This document shows, one piece after another, positions 11,560 through 23,570 of a stretch of DNA of 64,000 nucleotides. The notes under the pieces are model-generated. The model was not told the origin of the DNA and did not search any database. It saw nothing but the letters and a program-made list of their open reading frames with translations. The stretch is from Adiantum capillus-veneris. Lineage: Eukaryota; Streptophyta; Polypodiopsida; Polypodiales; Pteridaceae. Numbering within the stretch: the stretch's first letter is position 1; every line of letters begins with the position of its first letter. A program made the position numbers and the translations under genes. The stretch lies in contig CM043963.1 in assembly GCA_014529385.2 (NCBI GenBank), forward strand, positions 71,440,412 to 71,504,411, given 5' to 3'.

Positions 11560-12919
11560 CCACAAATTTAACTACAAGTCCAAGTCTAGCAAGTGCGAAT
11601 ACAGACAAGAGATTCTTCTTGATCCCATGTACATAAAGTGCATCAATAGGTGTGAAAGAACTGCCATTAGTAGTAGTAAGCACAATCTTTCCAACTCCCT
11701 GAACTGGATAAGAGGCATTGTTGGCACAAGTGACTGAATTCCCATGATGGACAGACTCGAGAGAGGTAAAAAATTCACGATGTGAGGTAATGTGCTTTGT
11801 AGCACTACTATCGAAATACCACACATGTGAATCTACAGAAACTGACAAGCATGCATCATGGACAGCAGGATTGTAAGTGCACTCTGCGCTAAAAGCCCAT
11901 TCTGCATCAACATCAGCAACACGGTCTCCTTGCACAGAAGACTCAACAATGGCTGCATTTGTAGTGGAACCGGCATTTGCAGTGGAACCACCCTCTTTCT
12001 TGCTAGCCTCTTTGGCCTTCAACTTAGGACACGACTTGATCAAGTGATCATTGGCTTTACAATAATGGCAACGCATCTTCTTTTTGCGCTTATCACCAGA
12101 ATTGCCAAACGAAGTACTGCCAGCAGAAGCATTAGGAACATAATTTTTGCCACTCGCAGCAGAACCATAAGACGTGGCTGCATTACTGTTACCACCCTTA
12201 CTTTGAGAAGCAATAAAAGCTTGTTCAACTGCACGCTGCCTAGTCTTATTTTTTCTAAAAAGCGACTCTTGCAACAACAATGTGCATAATGCATAAAACT
12301 TGACAACTTCAGGATTTCCTTGGGTCATTAGTCTCCAAGGACTAGCAAAAGTCTGGTAGGAATCTGGTAAGGATTCAAGAACAGTCTGCACAAGGAAACT
12401 GTCTGAAATGACTTCACCTGCAAAAATAAGTTTCTCATTGATATCCTTGACACTAGCAAGGAAAGTGTCCATATCATCTTCCTCATGCATAATCTTCGAC
12501 TCCAGGTCTTTACGCAGCAAAGCAATTTTATCCTCATTGCGGCTTGCATAAAGACCTGGTAGAATATCCCAAGGCTGTTTTGCAGATTTTGCTGAACGGA
12601 TGTGAGGAACAATGGTGCGCTTCACAGACAACGTAATCAATGCATGAGCCTGCGCATCCTTTACATCCCAACGAGCTTGTTATGCCGTAGGCAAAACAAC
12701 TCTAACATCAATAATCCTTGCAGCAAGACCTGCAACATCCTCAACATCGCCTACATCCTCAGAACCAGGACGTACATCAATGCCCTGCACAATGTTCCAG
12801 ACGCCCTTTGACACAAGAACATGTTGCATCATATAAGCCCACATAGGGTAGTTGTCCCCATCCGACCTGTCCTCAGCAGCAAACATCTTGAACACATCTG
12901 TGTTGTTGTTGTCAGCCAT
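11560..12919 (-). pseudogene. Copia-A gag and protease
   Basis: The minus-strand ATG is at about 12919 (MADNNNTDVFKMF). An in-frame stop at 12680-12682 interrupts gag, after which reading resumes in the same frame (QARWDVKDAQAHALITL). The capsid-like part is followed by a zinc knuckle, CHYCKANDHLIKSC (about 12070), which binds the RNA genome. The protease region follows at about 11830. Its active site reads WYFDSSATKHIT where active Copia proteases have D-S/T-G, so the catalytic glycine is replaced by serine. Cleavage of the polyprotein by this copy would be expected to fail. The frame continues into integrase. Confidence 0.85.
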
Positions 12920-13509
12920 GGTAAATGCTGCACCTGATGTGAAAACTGCCCGAAAATAGGAGAAACGGAGCGGGAACAACACGTGCTATATGGCACAAAC
13001 CGTAGAAGACTATAAGGCACCTGTTATGCAGAAAATGGCACTGACAGAAATTCTGCACAAAATGACAAAATTGTCTGTGCAGTACTGCCTGTAGTGGAAA
13101 CGGAGGCCGAAATGAGCCCAAATCAAAAATCCGAGCAGGCCGAGCTCTACAAGTTCTCCCGAAATATTTTTCGACCTGCGAACGCTCGCCAAAGCTCGTT
13201 GAAATCGGAGAAAGTGAGCAGGCGTGTACTGGAGCAGTTGGCGACTAAGCCCGGGAGGACGCACCTGCTCTGATACCAATTGTTGGAATTAGGGTTGCAG
13301 AGAAACGCACACAGCTTGGAGAAGACGGAGGAAGCTCAAGGCACACAATAGAGAGTGTATTACTTAGTGTGCAATGGAAAGATAGATATCCCTAGAGTGA
13401 TGGGCGTATATACAATGCACGGGGGAAAAACCTCCTAAAGAGGGAAAAATGCCCGGCGGTCCTAGTGTGTTCACACACATCACTACCACATGTATATGGT
13501 AACAGGTCA

Positions 13510-14230
13510 AAGCTAGCTTAAGCCTTAAACATTTCCTAGAAATGCCAAATGAAAGGCCCTCCTATACACCATTCACTTCCTAATGTGGTAGACTTTTACA
13601 TGAAAATTGTGTATAAAAAGGGCAATGATAATGTTGTTGAACACATCATGTCGCATTGTGCATAGTATGAGTTTTATTGTGTTAAAAAGTACTCTGATTC
13701 AAAGAAAGGATTTAATCTTGATGATGCATCTCCATCTAGTTCATCGAAAATCTCTCTACCAAGTCCATTTTGGAATTTCTAAGTGGAGAATGGATTTCTT
13801 AAATGGAAAGGAAGATTTATGTTCCTTGTGCATGGGAACTAAGAGCAAACATTATTAAAAAAAAAATTAGACTCCATGGATTACCTCAATCCATAATTTT
13901 TGATAAGGATCAAAAGTTTATAGGACATTTTTTGTGGCAAGTATTTGCTAAGTTGACTATCAATTTAAATATGAGTAGCGTTCATTTCCTTTAGACACAT
14001 GGTCTGACAAAAAGGGTAAATCAAAATTTTAGAAGATATGTTAAGAGCCTATGTTTCTAATAGACAAACAGATTGGGAGACTTCCCTTGACAAGATTCTA
14101 GATTTACAACATTTGAAATGAATAATGGTATTCCCTCTAGCTCCAAGAAGGTTGAGTTCTTAGTCTAGTTGTCATACTATAGCAAGATTTCTTACCAAGA
14201 TACACTACATGCTAACTTTAGCCAAGAGAT
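13510..14230 (+). pseudogene. Ty3/gypsy integrase fragment
   Basis: A broken integrase core is recognisable on the plus strand. Frames spanning 13610-13994 give IRLHGLPQSIIFDKDQKF (normally HGLP-SI-SDRDP-F, with the catalytic Asp in the SDRD position kept). Next comes a degraded LNMSSVHFL, a THGLTKRVNQN stretch matching the usual HPQTDGQTERVNR, then DWETSLDKILDLQ and a trailing remnant. Stops and frame changes occur roughly every 60 codons. This is the debris next to which Copia-A inserted. No LTR can be assigned to it. Confidence 0.75.
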
Positions 14231-14529
14231 AAATTCCGAAATCACTTTAAAGGGCTAAAAGCTATGCCGATTAGAAGAGATCTTTTAGGGCTTTTGAATA
14301 AGGGAACATTGTGTTTCTCCAAATTTCTTCATCATGTAACCTTAATCGTGATACAAAACAACCCCATCGCTTTGACCAATCACATGACATACACACATGA
14401 TAAGGCAAGCATGAATCAACATCGTACACTTCAACAGGCCCATACATGCCAATGTACACAAAAAAACACCATCCAAAAGTGAAGTTTCTCTGTACATGAC
14501 AAAAAGGAAAGTAGAGAGAGAAAGAGGCG

Positions 14530-14772
14530 ATGGATATGGAGTTTAGAGCTTTCTACCGTGATCCAAGAGTGATTCTCAATGGTCGAGAAGCTTCTTTGCT
14601 GCAAGAGAGTGGTGACAAGAGCTGTGTAGAGGTTTCCGTCATGAAGTTGATGGAGAGCGCATTCACTTCCATGAAAAGAGAAGAGAATAAAGTGGAGGGA
14701 GCAAAGAGAGATGGTTCTTCTTCTTCTTTCCGCAAAAGACAGAGAGCTTGTTATGGAGATGGTGATGGATAG
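14530..14772 (+). CDS. Hypothetical 80-residue protein, no recognised family
   Basis: An ATG at 14530 preceded by a GA-rich leader opens an 80-codon frame starting MDMEFRAFYRDPRVIL and ending in a serine/lysine/arginine-rich tail (SSSSFRKRQRACYGDGDG). The leader and basic tail look like a small plant protein or a first exon, and a GTACGT donor-like sequence lies about 30 bp after the stop. I do not recognise it. The region around it is repeat debris, so a chance frame is quite possible. Confidence 0.25.
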   Translation: MDMEFRAFYRDPRVILNGREASLLQESGDKSCVEVSVMKLMESAFTSMKREENKVEGAKRDGSSSSFRKRQRACYGDGDG

Positions 14773-15751
14773 TTTGCACCACCTCCATATAATAAGTACG
14801 TAGAGTTTCATTGATGTTTGTGTCTATACTAACCTTTGAATATGTACTCTAATGCTCCTTATATGAAAATTCTGCAAGTTGAAGTGACTCCCAAGCAAAA
14901 ACTGGGCACGATGTTTTTCTTGCTAAAAGCTAGGTTATTTTTGTGTAAAGCATCCCCCCTTTCTAAAACACAGATTTGCCTTGAAAAGTCAATTGTTGCC
15001 CCTACCATCCAATTTTTTGGTGTAGCCTAGTTAGTAAACATGAGATCTTGGTAACTAATGTGATCATAACTGAATTAAACCAACCCATGATGCCTTGACA
15101 TAATCATGACACTCATTGTATTGCCCCGACATATTTAAGGTGCCTCCTTTATAAAAATAATCCGGGTAAAAAATCCATTGTTAATTATGTCACCTGTGGT
15201 AAGTCTGCTCTGCACATAAATAGTGACTAGAAATACTATTTCTAGAGCTATATGACTTTATAAAGCGTGCTGCTTTTTAGAAGCATCTAAATGCACGAAA
15301 AGAAAAAAGAAAGTGTGAAAAGTCAAAAAAAGATTTTTTTCTAGAAGTGAAACACGGCTTCACCTGGTATACTTGAGCTAGGAAATGAACCTACTTTTCA
15401 CTAAAAAGCATAAAAAAGCACGAAAAGCACCCAAAAGGTGGATTTTTACAAAATTGAACCTTAGAACCTTAGCTTCTCTGGATGTAATAGAAGAAGGATT
15501 TGGCTTTGCTTTTCACAATGAAGCACTTAAATGCATAAAAAGCAAGAAAAACCAATTTTTCTGTGTGACCTAGTAGAAGCTGAAAATGACCTTCCTTTCC
15601 TCTTGAAAACATCACAACATTGCACACCAAACATTCTAGACCAAAAAAAAAGTAATTTGCCTTGAGAATCCATTTAAATTTCTTATTTTTAAAAGCGACA
15701 GAAAAATTAAAAATCTTACAAGACCTAAGTCTCTCTTTCATATTTGGTGTG
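14773..15751. other. No recognisable gene; A-rich sequence
   Basis: An A-rich stretch with repeated AAAAAGCA/CGAAAAGC motifs (about 15290-15550). No domain or repeat family is recognised. Confidence 0.4.
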
Positions 15752-17549
15752 CTTGGTATTGGGATAAAGGCGGCATGTGCCTTGCCTCGAGGTCAAGTGT
15801 CCTTTGTTTGGCCACCCACTGACTTCACTAACCATTGACATTATTCTTTCTACATAAAAGAATAAGGGGTCTCACTCATTTAAAAGTGAGTACTCCACCC
15901 ATACACAATCTATCACTCTACGCTCACCGCATCGCGCATCGCACCGCACCCCACAGTTTTTGCATTGGTGTGCTCTTCAATTGGTATCAGAGTGCTAGGG
16001 GAGTGATGATGGAAACCTTCACATTTTTTCACGAAGAGAAGAGAAAAGGTAGAAACAAGATTTTTTGCATCTTGTTTTTTCCATATTCGGCTCCAAAACA
16101 CCATTTTTGGTATAACTTTGTCACGCAAAATCGGATGGATATGATCCAAGGTTTTTGCATGTTCCAAAACGTAATGGAAATGTGTAGTTTTTGAAATTTT
16201 ATTAAAAAATATAGCAAGTACAACAACTACAAGTTTTGTTCGGCATTTTTGAGCCGAAAAATGTTGTTTTTGGCCTATCTCTCACACTCGAACCTAGAAA
16301 TTATAAATGTTAAATTTTCTACAACAACCTGTAGTAATTTTTATGCCGCATAGATGCTTTGACAGTTAGACCCCTACACTGCAGAGTATTATGTAGTTTG
16401 TGTCTATAGATGTGTATGCGACACTGTGGTGCTATTTGAGAGATGATTTATCTTGAGTTTGTGTAATTAAGTGTTGATTTGGGATGTGGTTTTTGCATTG
16501 ATACACAACCTGATATGGTTTTGTGTGCATTGAGACTGTGTGGGATTTTTGAGAGCTATATGCGCGGTTTTGTGCAGTTTATGGTTATGTATGCCATATG
16601 TAGATACATGTGAGCTAGTTACATATCATAAATTGCAAATTCATAGGTGTAAGACTTTCAAATAGGTGGAGTTTTTCAGAGAGCTACTTATGAAAGAGTG
16701 AGCTCCCTTCTTGCTCCACTGTTATGCTCTTGGCTGCCGTATGCCTCATGTGGATTTGTGATTTGAGACAGTTTGTCTCTGACAAGTTTATGCGCTTTGT
16801 TCAACCCTTTCGCTTCTCTTCATTGTGTTTGGAGAGCTTTTAGTCAGTTGACTTGATATATGAAAACTTGTGGATGAGAGACCAAGTTTTTGTTTATGCG
16901 CATAGCCTAATTGGCTTCACAGGTTTAATATATGCCAGTTTCTGGTGAGATGTTTTGAGATTTTGCTCAAAGTATAGGGAAAACTCTATTGGATTTTCTT
17001 TTGGGCTCTCACCATAGTTTCTACGTATGTGCAGTCTACTCTCTGATGCTTTAGTGGTTGAGTGTGACTCCCACATTGGCAGTGATTGAGTTTTGACTCT
17101 CACTTCAATTGGCTTGGTCTCTTTCAAATACGGATTTAGTGTTCTTGTATCCACTCTCAAAAGAGTGAGTTATAGAGTATGTGCATTGTGGCTATAAATT
17201 ACAGGTTATCCATTGTTTTCGATCAATGGGTATTCAGATCGTCACAAGTTGTAGGTTCTATAGGTTTCTTTGGTAGAGCTACGTTGAAATACAGGTTTCA
17301 TATGCATTGATCATAGTTATGATTGTGTGGGGGTCGAGGTGATCTTCCACTTTGGCATCTTTGATGCGGTTTATGGTTGAGATTTTGCTTAGTTTACAAG
17401 GGAGAGTTTGAATGATTTCTCCTAGGATTTCTTGCCATACACCTTTTGATATATATGTGGATTTTGATTTCTTAACATCCATTTAGAAGGTACGTGTGAC
17501 GTTTTAGAGTCTACAAAGATGACTTGTGAGAGATGGAGGTCTCGTTCAT

Positions 17550-18025
17550 GCCAATACTTGCATTGTTGGCATTGTGATCACACGGGGCACATTAGGCATT
17601 ATTGCTTTTGATGTATGAGACATCGGAAATGGTCTATGCGAGATGTAGAGATGGTTTTGACACATGCTAGAAAGGTGGCTCAATATGCCATTAATGGTGA
17701 TGCCATGTTTACCTCTAGCATTCCTCATGCTTACATGCCTGACACAAGTAACATTTCTTCCCGTTGGTTGCTAGATGAGAATGGAGTCTTCCACATCACA
17801 CCATGTCATGAGTCGTTTAATACCTTCTCTAGTGGGGGGCTTGGTTGTGTGCACTTGGCCGATGGTTCAACGTTTGAGAATTCAAGAGCAGGAGATGTAT
17901 GCTTGTCATTATCTAGTGGCGGTGCATCTTTTTTGCTAGGACATGTGAGTTATCTTCTTGAGATCGCACAAAGTTTGATCTCGATGAGACGGTTACCATA
18001 TTGTAGTTTTCATGTAGTGCTTTGA
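17550..18025 (+). pseudogene. Gag zinc knuckle and protease remnant of the short Copia relative
   Basis: A zinc knuckle CWHCDHTGHIRHYC is encoded at about 17565-17610, in the CX2CX4HX4C pattern of Copia nucleocapsid. After a stop, a frame at 17615-18025 gives SSRWLLDENGVFHITPCHE, where Copia proteases read W-LDSGASFH-TPHRE. The active-site Ser-Gly is replaced by Glu-Asn, so the protease is dead. It continues with FNTFSSGGLGCVHLADGS, the usual second half of the domain. Upstream, 16000-17540 is a long leader with no intact gag. Confidence 0.8.
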
Positions 18026-18896
18026 GATAAGTGTTTCTAGATGCATCGTGGATTACTTGTGATTGCAAGAGGAGCTAGGTATGGCTTCTCAGCTTCATTG
18101 GATGTATATGAGGTTTGAGATGGCTTGGTCTTGATTGCACCATTGACATGTGGTATGCAAGATATGAGACATGTCTCATTCACGAGTGAGCTTTAGTATG
18201 CTCAGGAGACAAAGCATATAGCTATGTGGACATGTCAGTGAGCATTGCACAGGCAAAGGTGGAGTGGGATTGCTCTAGTGAGACACAACATGTATTGTTA
18301 GAGTCTGAGAAGATAGAGATAGAGCTGGTTTGCTCCCTAGAGACACAGGTAGAGATGATGGACATGGAGTTCTTTGATATTGTCATGCTAGAGGATGTTA
18401 GGACACATAGTTCCATCTATGGATGAGAGAGATGTAGCCATCCCATTGTCGATGATGATGACACATCCATATGTGATGAGTAGCCTTGATGATGCAGTGT
18501 ATGAAGATAGCACTGAGGAGGCTAGTACAGCCATGGTTGCATAGATTTTATCATCATTTGGATATCTCATGTACGACCTACTAGTGTCGAAGCTTGACCT
18601 AGCAAATGTAGTGGGAGCATTTGCAGCAGTAATTGTCAGTTGTCCGATGACTGACACTAGCATGATGCATTGTGGAGCTATGTGGACCATATAGAGATGC
18701 TTGCAAGATTTGCATGCAGGCTCTAGCATGGATTTGCATGCTCGTGTATCACTAGAGCCGATACAATTGCATGTAGATTGAGTGAATGATCCAGTGGTGG
18801 GCGTAGGCTGAGAGAGTCTCTCACCTATTTCTTGTACATACTATAGTTTAGCTAGTAGGACCCTCTTATCGACACATTCAACTTTAAGTGGAAGTA

Positions 18897-18992
18897 TGTT
18901 GGGGTAAAGGCGGCATGTGCCCTACCTCAAGGTTAAGTGGGACTATGTTGGGGTAAAGGTGGCATGTGCCTAGCCTCGAGGTTAGGCGTTCG
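18897..18992 (+). repeat. 48-bp tandem duplication of the polypurine tract/LTR start
   Basis: The sequence TATGTTGGGGTAAAGG occurs at 18895 and again at 18943, each preceded by an AAGTGG(G)A purine tract. The 3' LTR therefore has two overlapping starts, which accounts for most of its extra length relative to the 5' LTR. Confidence 0.85.
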
Positions 18993-19181
18993 ATGTCCGG
19001 CCGCCCACTAACTTCACTGACCATTTACATTATTCTTTCTACATAAAGGAATAAAGGTTCTTACTCATTTAGTAGTGAGTACTCCACCCACACACAATCT
19101 AGCACTCTACACTCACTACATCACGCACCCACCAAGGCACCCACACCACACATCTTATGCATTGGCATGCTCTTCACTTGG

Positions 19182-20082
19182 GTCAGTTGCTCATGAGTCA
19201 CTTGTATATTCGTGTACATTAGAATGGAACTTGGGTCTCTCTTTCCCAGTGGGTGCGCTTGGACTAGACGCTCATGAGTTGCCTATACATTGTGTACATT
19301 TGTGCATGATTGCCCATGGTTGCTCGTATCCATCTACTTGTTCACATAATAAGTTGAAGCATAGCATTGTGGAATCCTAAACACATACTTAAAATAACAC
19401 TTTTTTAATAAATGCAAAGGCAATTTAGCCTTATGTGCCATGTGGACGTGGCATGCTCTCACCATTGGACCATTGTGAGAGCATGGAAGTTTTGCCTCAA
19501 CAATTGAAGAATGTTTTGACAAATATGCATTGTAATTAATGACACTTGAGGGCATAAAATAAACATGCTTGTTTGATGCAAGTAAAAAAATTTACAATCC
19601 TAAAATATGGTGGAGAATAAATCAAGAATGGCAACATTATGTCAATGAAAACAAATTAAGATTAACAAAAACTCTCCTTGGACTAAGGAAATCCCTTCTT
19701 GGATTAATGCAACTCTTGAGTAAATAAGACCCCTTGTTGGATTAAGATAATTGCTCCTTATATTAATTGATTCCTTATTTGGATTAAGATAGTACTTTCA
19801 TCTTTGTGATCTTTGCAAGATGATCATGGATGCACGTCACTTAAAACAAGGATTAGCACTACTCCCATAGCAATTAACATATCATGAACTTCAATAAAGG
19901 TCATTTTTTACTAATAAAAAAAATCCTTTGGGGAGATTAGGATTCTTGTGAATTACCCATGGAACCTTTGAAGACTCCTTATTGTTGATACTCATCAAGG
20001 CTCCTCATTGTTGTTTCACACATAGTGAGAACATTTATTGATACTAATGTGATGCACCTAGCCATGGCATCTCCATAGTTGT
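19182..20082. other. No recognisable feature
   Basis: AT-rich sequence between two LTR elements. It contains several imperfect copies of a TTGGATTAA-type motif at 19680-19800 and no coding signal. Confidence 0.4.
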
Positions 20083-20960
20083 TGTCATAAAATCTAATAT
20101 CTAACCAACTCAAATGATTTTCTCATATGAAACCGATCATTCAATGTGGGAGAATAAACGAGAACAAGGGTTAGAATATAGACATGTGCTTATGGATCTA
20201 TCTCAACACGGGTCCAAGGTTAAAGGGGTCCAAATGAGAGATTGTTTGTCAAAGAGCAAGGCTAGCTAATGGAGATTAAAGACCTTAGGGTTAGATTCAT
20301 TAAACCTCCAATGGTTAGTGTTAAAAGTCCTTTGACCTTAGGCAAGCTAGGGCTATGCTTGAGGTGGGAACCCAGCTCAAGCTTGAGGTGCTTGTCGTGC
20401 TTGCTGACTAAGGTGCTTGAGGTGCTTGTCGTGCTTGCTAACTAAGATGCTTGAGGTGCTTGTCGTGCTTGCTGACTAAGGTGCTTGAGGTGCTTGTCAT
20501 GCTTGTTGACTAAGGTGCTTGAGGTACTTGATGACTAAGGTGCTTAAGGGATTCAAGGTGTTCCCAAAAGTCAACATGATCCCTACTCAAGGGGGGTGAT
20601 CCCTCATTGTAGGAGCATGAGAGAGAACATACACACGCCTCACACAAGGAAATCTTGGTCTAAAGAAGCAACAAGGACACTTGTCAAGTTTCTCTCTATG
20701 TTACTCTCATGGTATGCCTATTGGTTGGCCTCTCAAGGGGTCCAATGATAATATAGCTAATTTAATTAATTGTTTATGAATTTATCAAGCCTCTCTCTCA
20801 AAGGGGAAAGGGGGACACTTGTCCCAAGGCTAGCATGGTTGCTTGATATGCACTATGCATGTGATTGGCTAGGCTTGAAGGGGTCCAATGAGCTTTTACC
20901 TTGAGCTAGAAGAGGGGGTCAACCAAAGCAAGAAGGGAGCCTGCTTGCAGGGTATACTCT

Positions 20961-21051
<91 letters not shown>

Positions 21052-21792
21052 TGTGTGAGGTGCAAAGTGCAAGAGCTCCATCTCCTTCTCCAAGCTTGTT
21101 GAGAAGTTAAGAGCCTACACCAACACTCTTGGCTATAGAATCATGAGGAAACCTAGCATTATCACACAATGATTAAGAGTCAAAATATGCCAATTTGAGT
21201 ACTTCGTTCTATTTTCCAATCCAACTAAGGGCCATGCTCCAATGCTTAAGCTTGCCATCTTCATTATTATGCTATTATGCTATGCTATGCAAGAAGAGTG
21301 ATGATAAGTGACAAACTATCTCTTTCTTGCATGCTACTTCTTCTTCCTCTTCCCTACCCTCATTCCCCGCTAGCTCTCTCCACCTTCGAAGTTATTTGAG
21401 GCCTTGGGACTGAGACCGAGGATGGTTAATGTTTTTACAAGATTATGTTATGCTCGCGATGCATGAAGCTTTCCATCTTCATTGCATCACCTAGGTCACA
21501 AGGAACACAAAGATTGTATTGTACCAAGTCTCTCTTGATGGGAGAATCTATAATACAAAAGCTTGTTGGAGGGGGGACCGGCTCCACATAAATTTGTCCT
21601 CAACTGTTGTCAAGTTCTCTAACTCTCTCTCTTGCAAAAGCATTGTTCATGCCAAGTTAATTAAGTATAATGGTTATGTTTCTACCCGTAATTAAGTTCA
21701 CCCTCTATGTTCTCAAAGTAGTCTCATGAAAATGCTCACTCTAATTGTCTTAATTTCGCTATTCTCAAAGTTCTTAGGCCAGTTCTATTACA
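20083..21792 (+). repeat. Gypsy-1 5' LTR (1710 bp) with minisatellite and CT/CA tracts
   Basis: It holds a minisatellite at about 20380-20560 built on repeats of GAGGTGCTTGTCGTGCTTG and CTGACTAAGGTGCTT, and a compound (CT)n(CA)n tract at about 20962-21050. The same order is found in the 3' LTR. Confidence 0.9.
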
Positions 21793-22196
21793 TTGGTACC
21801 AAAGCTATTAGTTTCGCTTTTCTTACTTAAGAATAGAAGTCCTTAAGTTGTCCATGAAAGGTTGGACCTGTTCATTGCAATAGGGTAAGTGGGACATGGA
21901 TCTATTATCTTGGTTGAGGAATTAGTTCGAGGTACTCCGTTGGGAACTATAGTCTTAATAATGGAGTCTCTCGGGGCTTGTCTTTGGCTTAACCATTATT
22001 GAGCTACGAGCAAGCTAAACAAGAACCATAATCAACCGAGTACTGTTAGACCCTCTCCACTAGTCTTTGCAATCACCGGACTCTAAACCATGAGTGTGGC
22101 TGTTTGAGAACTATTTTGCAAAGGTAAAGAAGAGTTGCGACTAAGGTTTTTGAGGGTACCAAATAACAAAGTAATCTATACATAAGTTTAATTAGC

Positions 22197-23553
22197 ATGG
22201 CTGACAATAACCAAGAGAGTAGAATGAACATTGATAACTTTGATTTTTCACATGAAGGTGCTAATGATGATGTCCCCATGTTTGTTAATTACCTTGTTAC
22301 TAGGTTACAACAAGCTATGGGCAACCCTGCTTTGCAAGCTGAAGTTACTCAACAACTTCATGCTTATGGGATTTCCCTTCCTCTCCAAGAAGAGAGAGAG
22401 CTTAGGAGGCCTCTTGATGAGACTCCCAAAAGAAGACTCTCTCCCATAAGAGAGGAGGAATCCAAAGAGCGAGAAAGAAGCGAATCCCTAAGTTCCTCTG
22501 AAGATGTGGGTCCATGAAGATGACGGTCTAGACGGTTACCAACTCCTCCCAAGAGGAAACAGTCAACCCATAGTCTTTTTCCTCGTCACTCCAAAAGGAA
22601 AGAGAGGAAACAAAGGAAGAAAAAGGCGAGAAAGAGGTCATCCTCTTCTCCTTCTTCTTCACCATTCTCCTCTTTCGACAAAAGCAATGGCTATTCTCCT
22701 AGAGAATACAAGAGGAGAGGACATCACAAATCTTACCCTACATGGCGAAGGTCTCAATAGCATAAGAAGTTCAAAGAGGGAGGAAAGAGTCTCTCTTTTC
22801 TCACCTATGATGGAACCTACGGTGCTATCAACAACAAAGTATTGGCCTTCATCTAGCAATTTGATGCGACCTTTGGAGATGAGGGCTTCACGGAGTCCTC
22901 CAAGCTATTCCATGTAGCTATGCACTTCTAGAATATGTTCGTCAATGGTGGGCTAGCCTTCGTGGTGGCAACAGAAAAACCCTGAAGACATGAAAAACCC
23001 TACGAGTTTTCATCATGAAGCAATTCCTTGCAAGCGATGCAAAGGACAAAGTGCTTACCAAATGGTGGAGTTTGAAGCTGCTCTCCAACGAGTCTATCCA
23101 CAAATATGTGGACAAGTTTTGGGATTTGCATCCCAAGGCTATTGTCTTTTAAAAGATAGACTTCGTTGAGCAAAAGCAACAATTCTATTTGGGATTATCT
23201 GAAGAGATGGCCGAGTATGTCAACTCCCAACGGCTTGGTTCGATCATCGAAGTAATCTACCACATTATGGTTGCTTCACGCATCAATTTCCAACAAGGGA
23301 CTAAAAGGAATGCCAAGCCCATGGAAAACAAAGATCAAAATGATGCAAAGGAAGAACAATGCCCTAAACGCTTCCCAAGGCAATTCCAACAAAAACAATA
23401 GCAACATTCGGTCCAAGGAGAAGGGAGTTTACAAAGGTAAAAATAAACTCTCTCCTGAAGAGCTAGAAGCATTTCATGAGGACCACAAATGATTCAAGTG
23501 TGGGTAACAAGGTCATGGCTACCGTTCTTGTCCCAAAAGAAATGCGTGCAATG
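22197..23553 (+). pseudogene. Gypsy-1 gag
   Basis: ATG at 22197 opens MADNNQESRMNIDNFDFS, 106 codons long, with an acidic-basic C-terminus (KRRLSPIREEESKERERSES). The rest of gag is in other frames up to about 23553. It includes a capsid-like stretch (KFKEGGKSLSFLTYDGTYGA at about 22770-22830), DKFWDLHPKA-type remnants near 23110, FYLGLSEEMAEYVNSQRLG at about 23182-23240, and a zinc knuckle at about 23490-23535 (FKCG, stop, QGHGYRSCPK) in which a stop replaces one residue. Confidence 0.8.
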
Positions 23554-23570
23554 AGACTCCTAGAGCTTCC

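Larger units (their letters stand above)
8364..13504 (-). mobile_element. Complete Ty1/copia retrotransposon (Copia-A) with 5-bp target duplication
   Basis: This is a complete 5141-bp element on the minus strand. LTRs lie at 8364-8590 (3' LTR, 227 bp) and 13281-13504 (5' LTR, 224 bp). They begin TGTTGGAATTAGGG and end TATGGTAACA on the plus strand. By eye they differ at about eight positions or small indels (about 97% identical), so the insertion is fairly recent. A perfect GGTCA duplication flanks it (8359-8363 and 13505-13509). The primer-binding site next to the 5' LTR reads TTGGTATCAGAGCAGG on the minus strand (about 13264-13279), complementary to initiator tRNA-Met. The polypurine tract is AAGGGGGATC next to the 3' LTR. 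Domain order gag, protease, integrase, RT, RNase H is Ty1/copia. Several stops and at least two frameshifts break the polyprotein. Confidence 0.97.
15757..19176 (+). mobile_element. Short, pol-deleted Copia relative with 5-bp target duplication
   Basis: The 5' LTR (15757-15979, 223 bp) ends GTGCTCTTCA and is followed by a primer-binding site TTGGTATCAGAGTGC (from 15981), which matches initiator tRNA-Met. The 3' LTR (18897-19176, 280 bp) ends CATGCTCTTCA. A perfect CTTGG duplication flanks the element (15752-15756 and 19177-19181). The 3.4-kb length, and only gag zinc knuckle and protease remnants inside, show that integrase, RT and RNase H have been deleted. It could have moved only with proteins supplied by related elements, of which Copia-B (40591-62543) is the nearest in this window by LTR similarity. 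Confidence 0.93.

Noticed and set aside
11858..12289. 143-residue plus-strand frame
   Set aside because: Antisense shadow of the Copia-A gag-protease region; no own domain or regulatory context.
13270..13280. tRNA-like sequence next to the Copia-A LTR
   Set aside because: Only the short stretch complementary to the 3' end of initiator tRNA-Met is present: a primer-binding site, not a tRNA gene.
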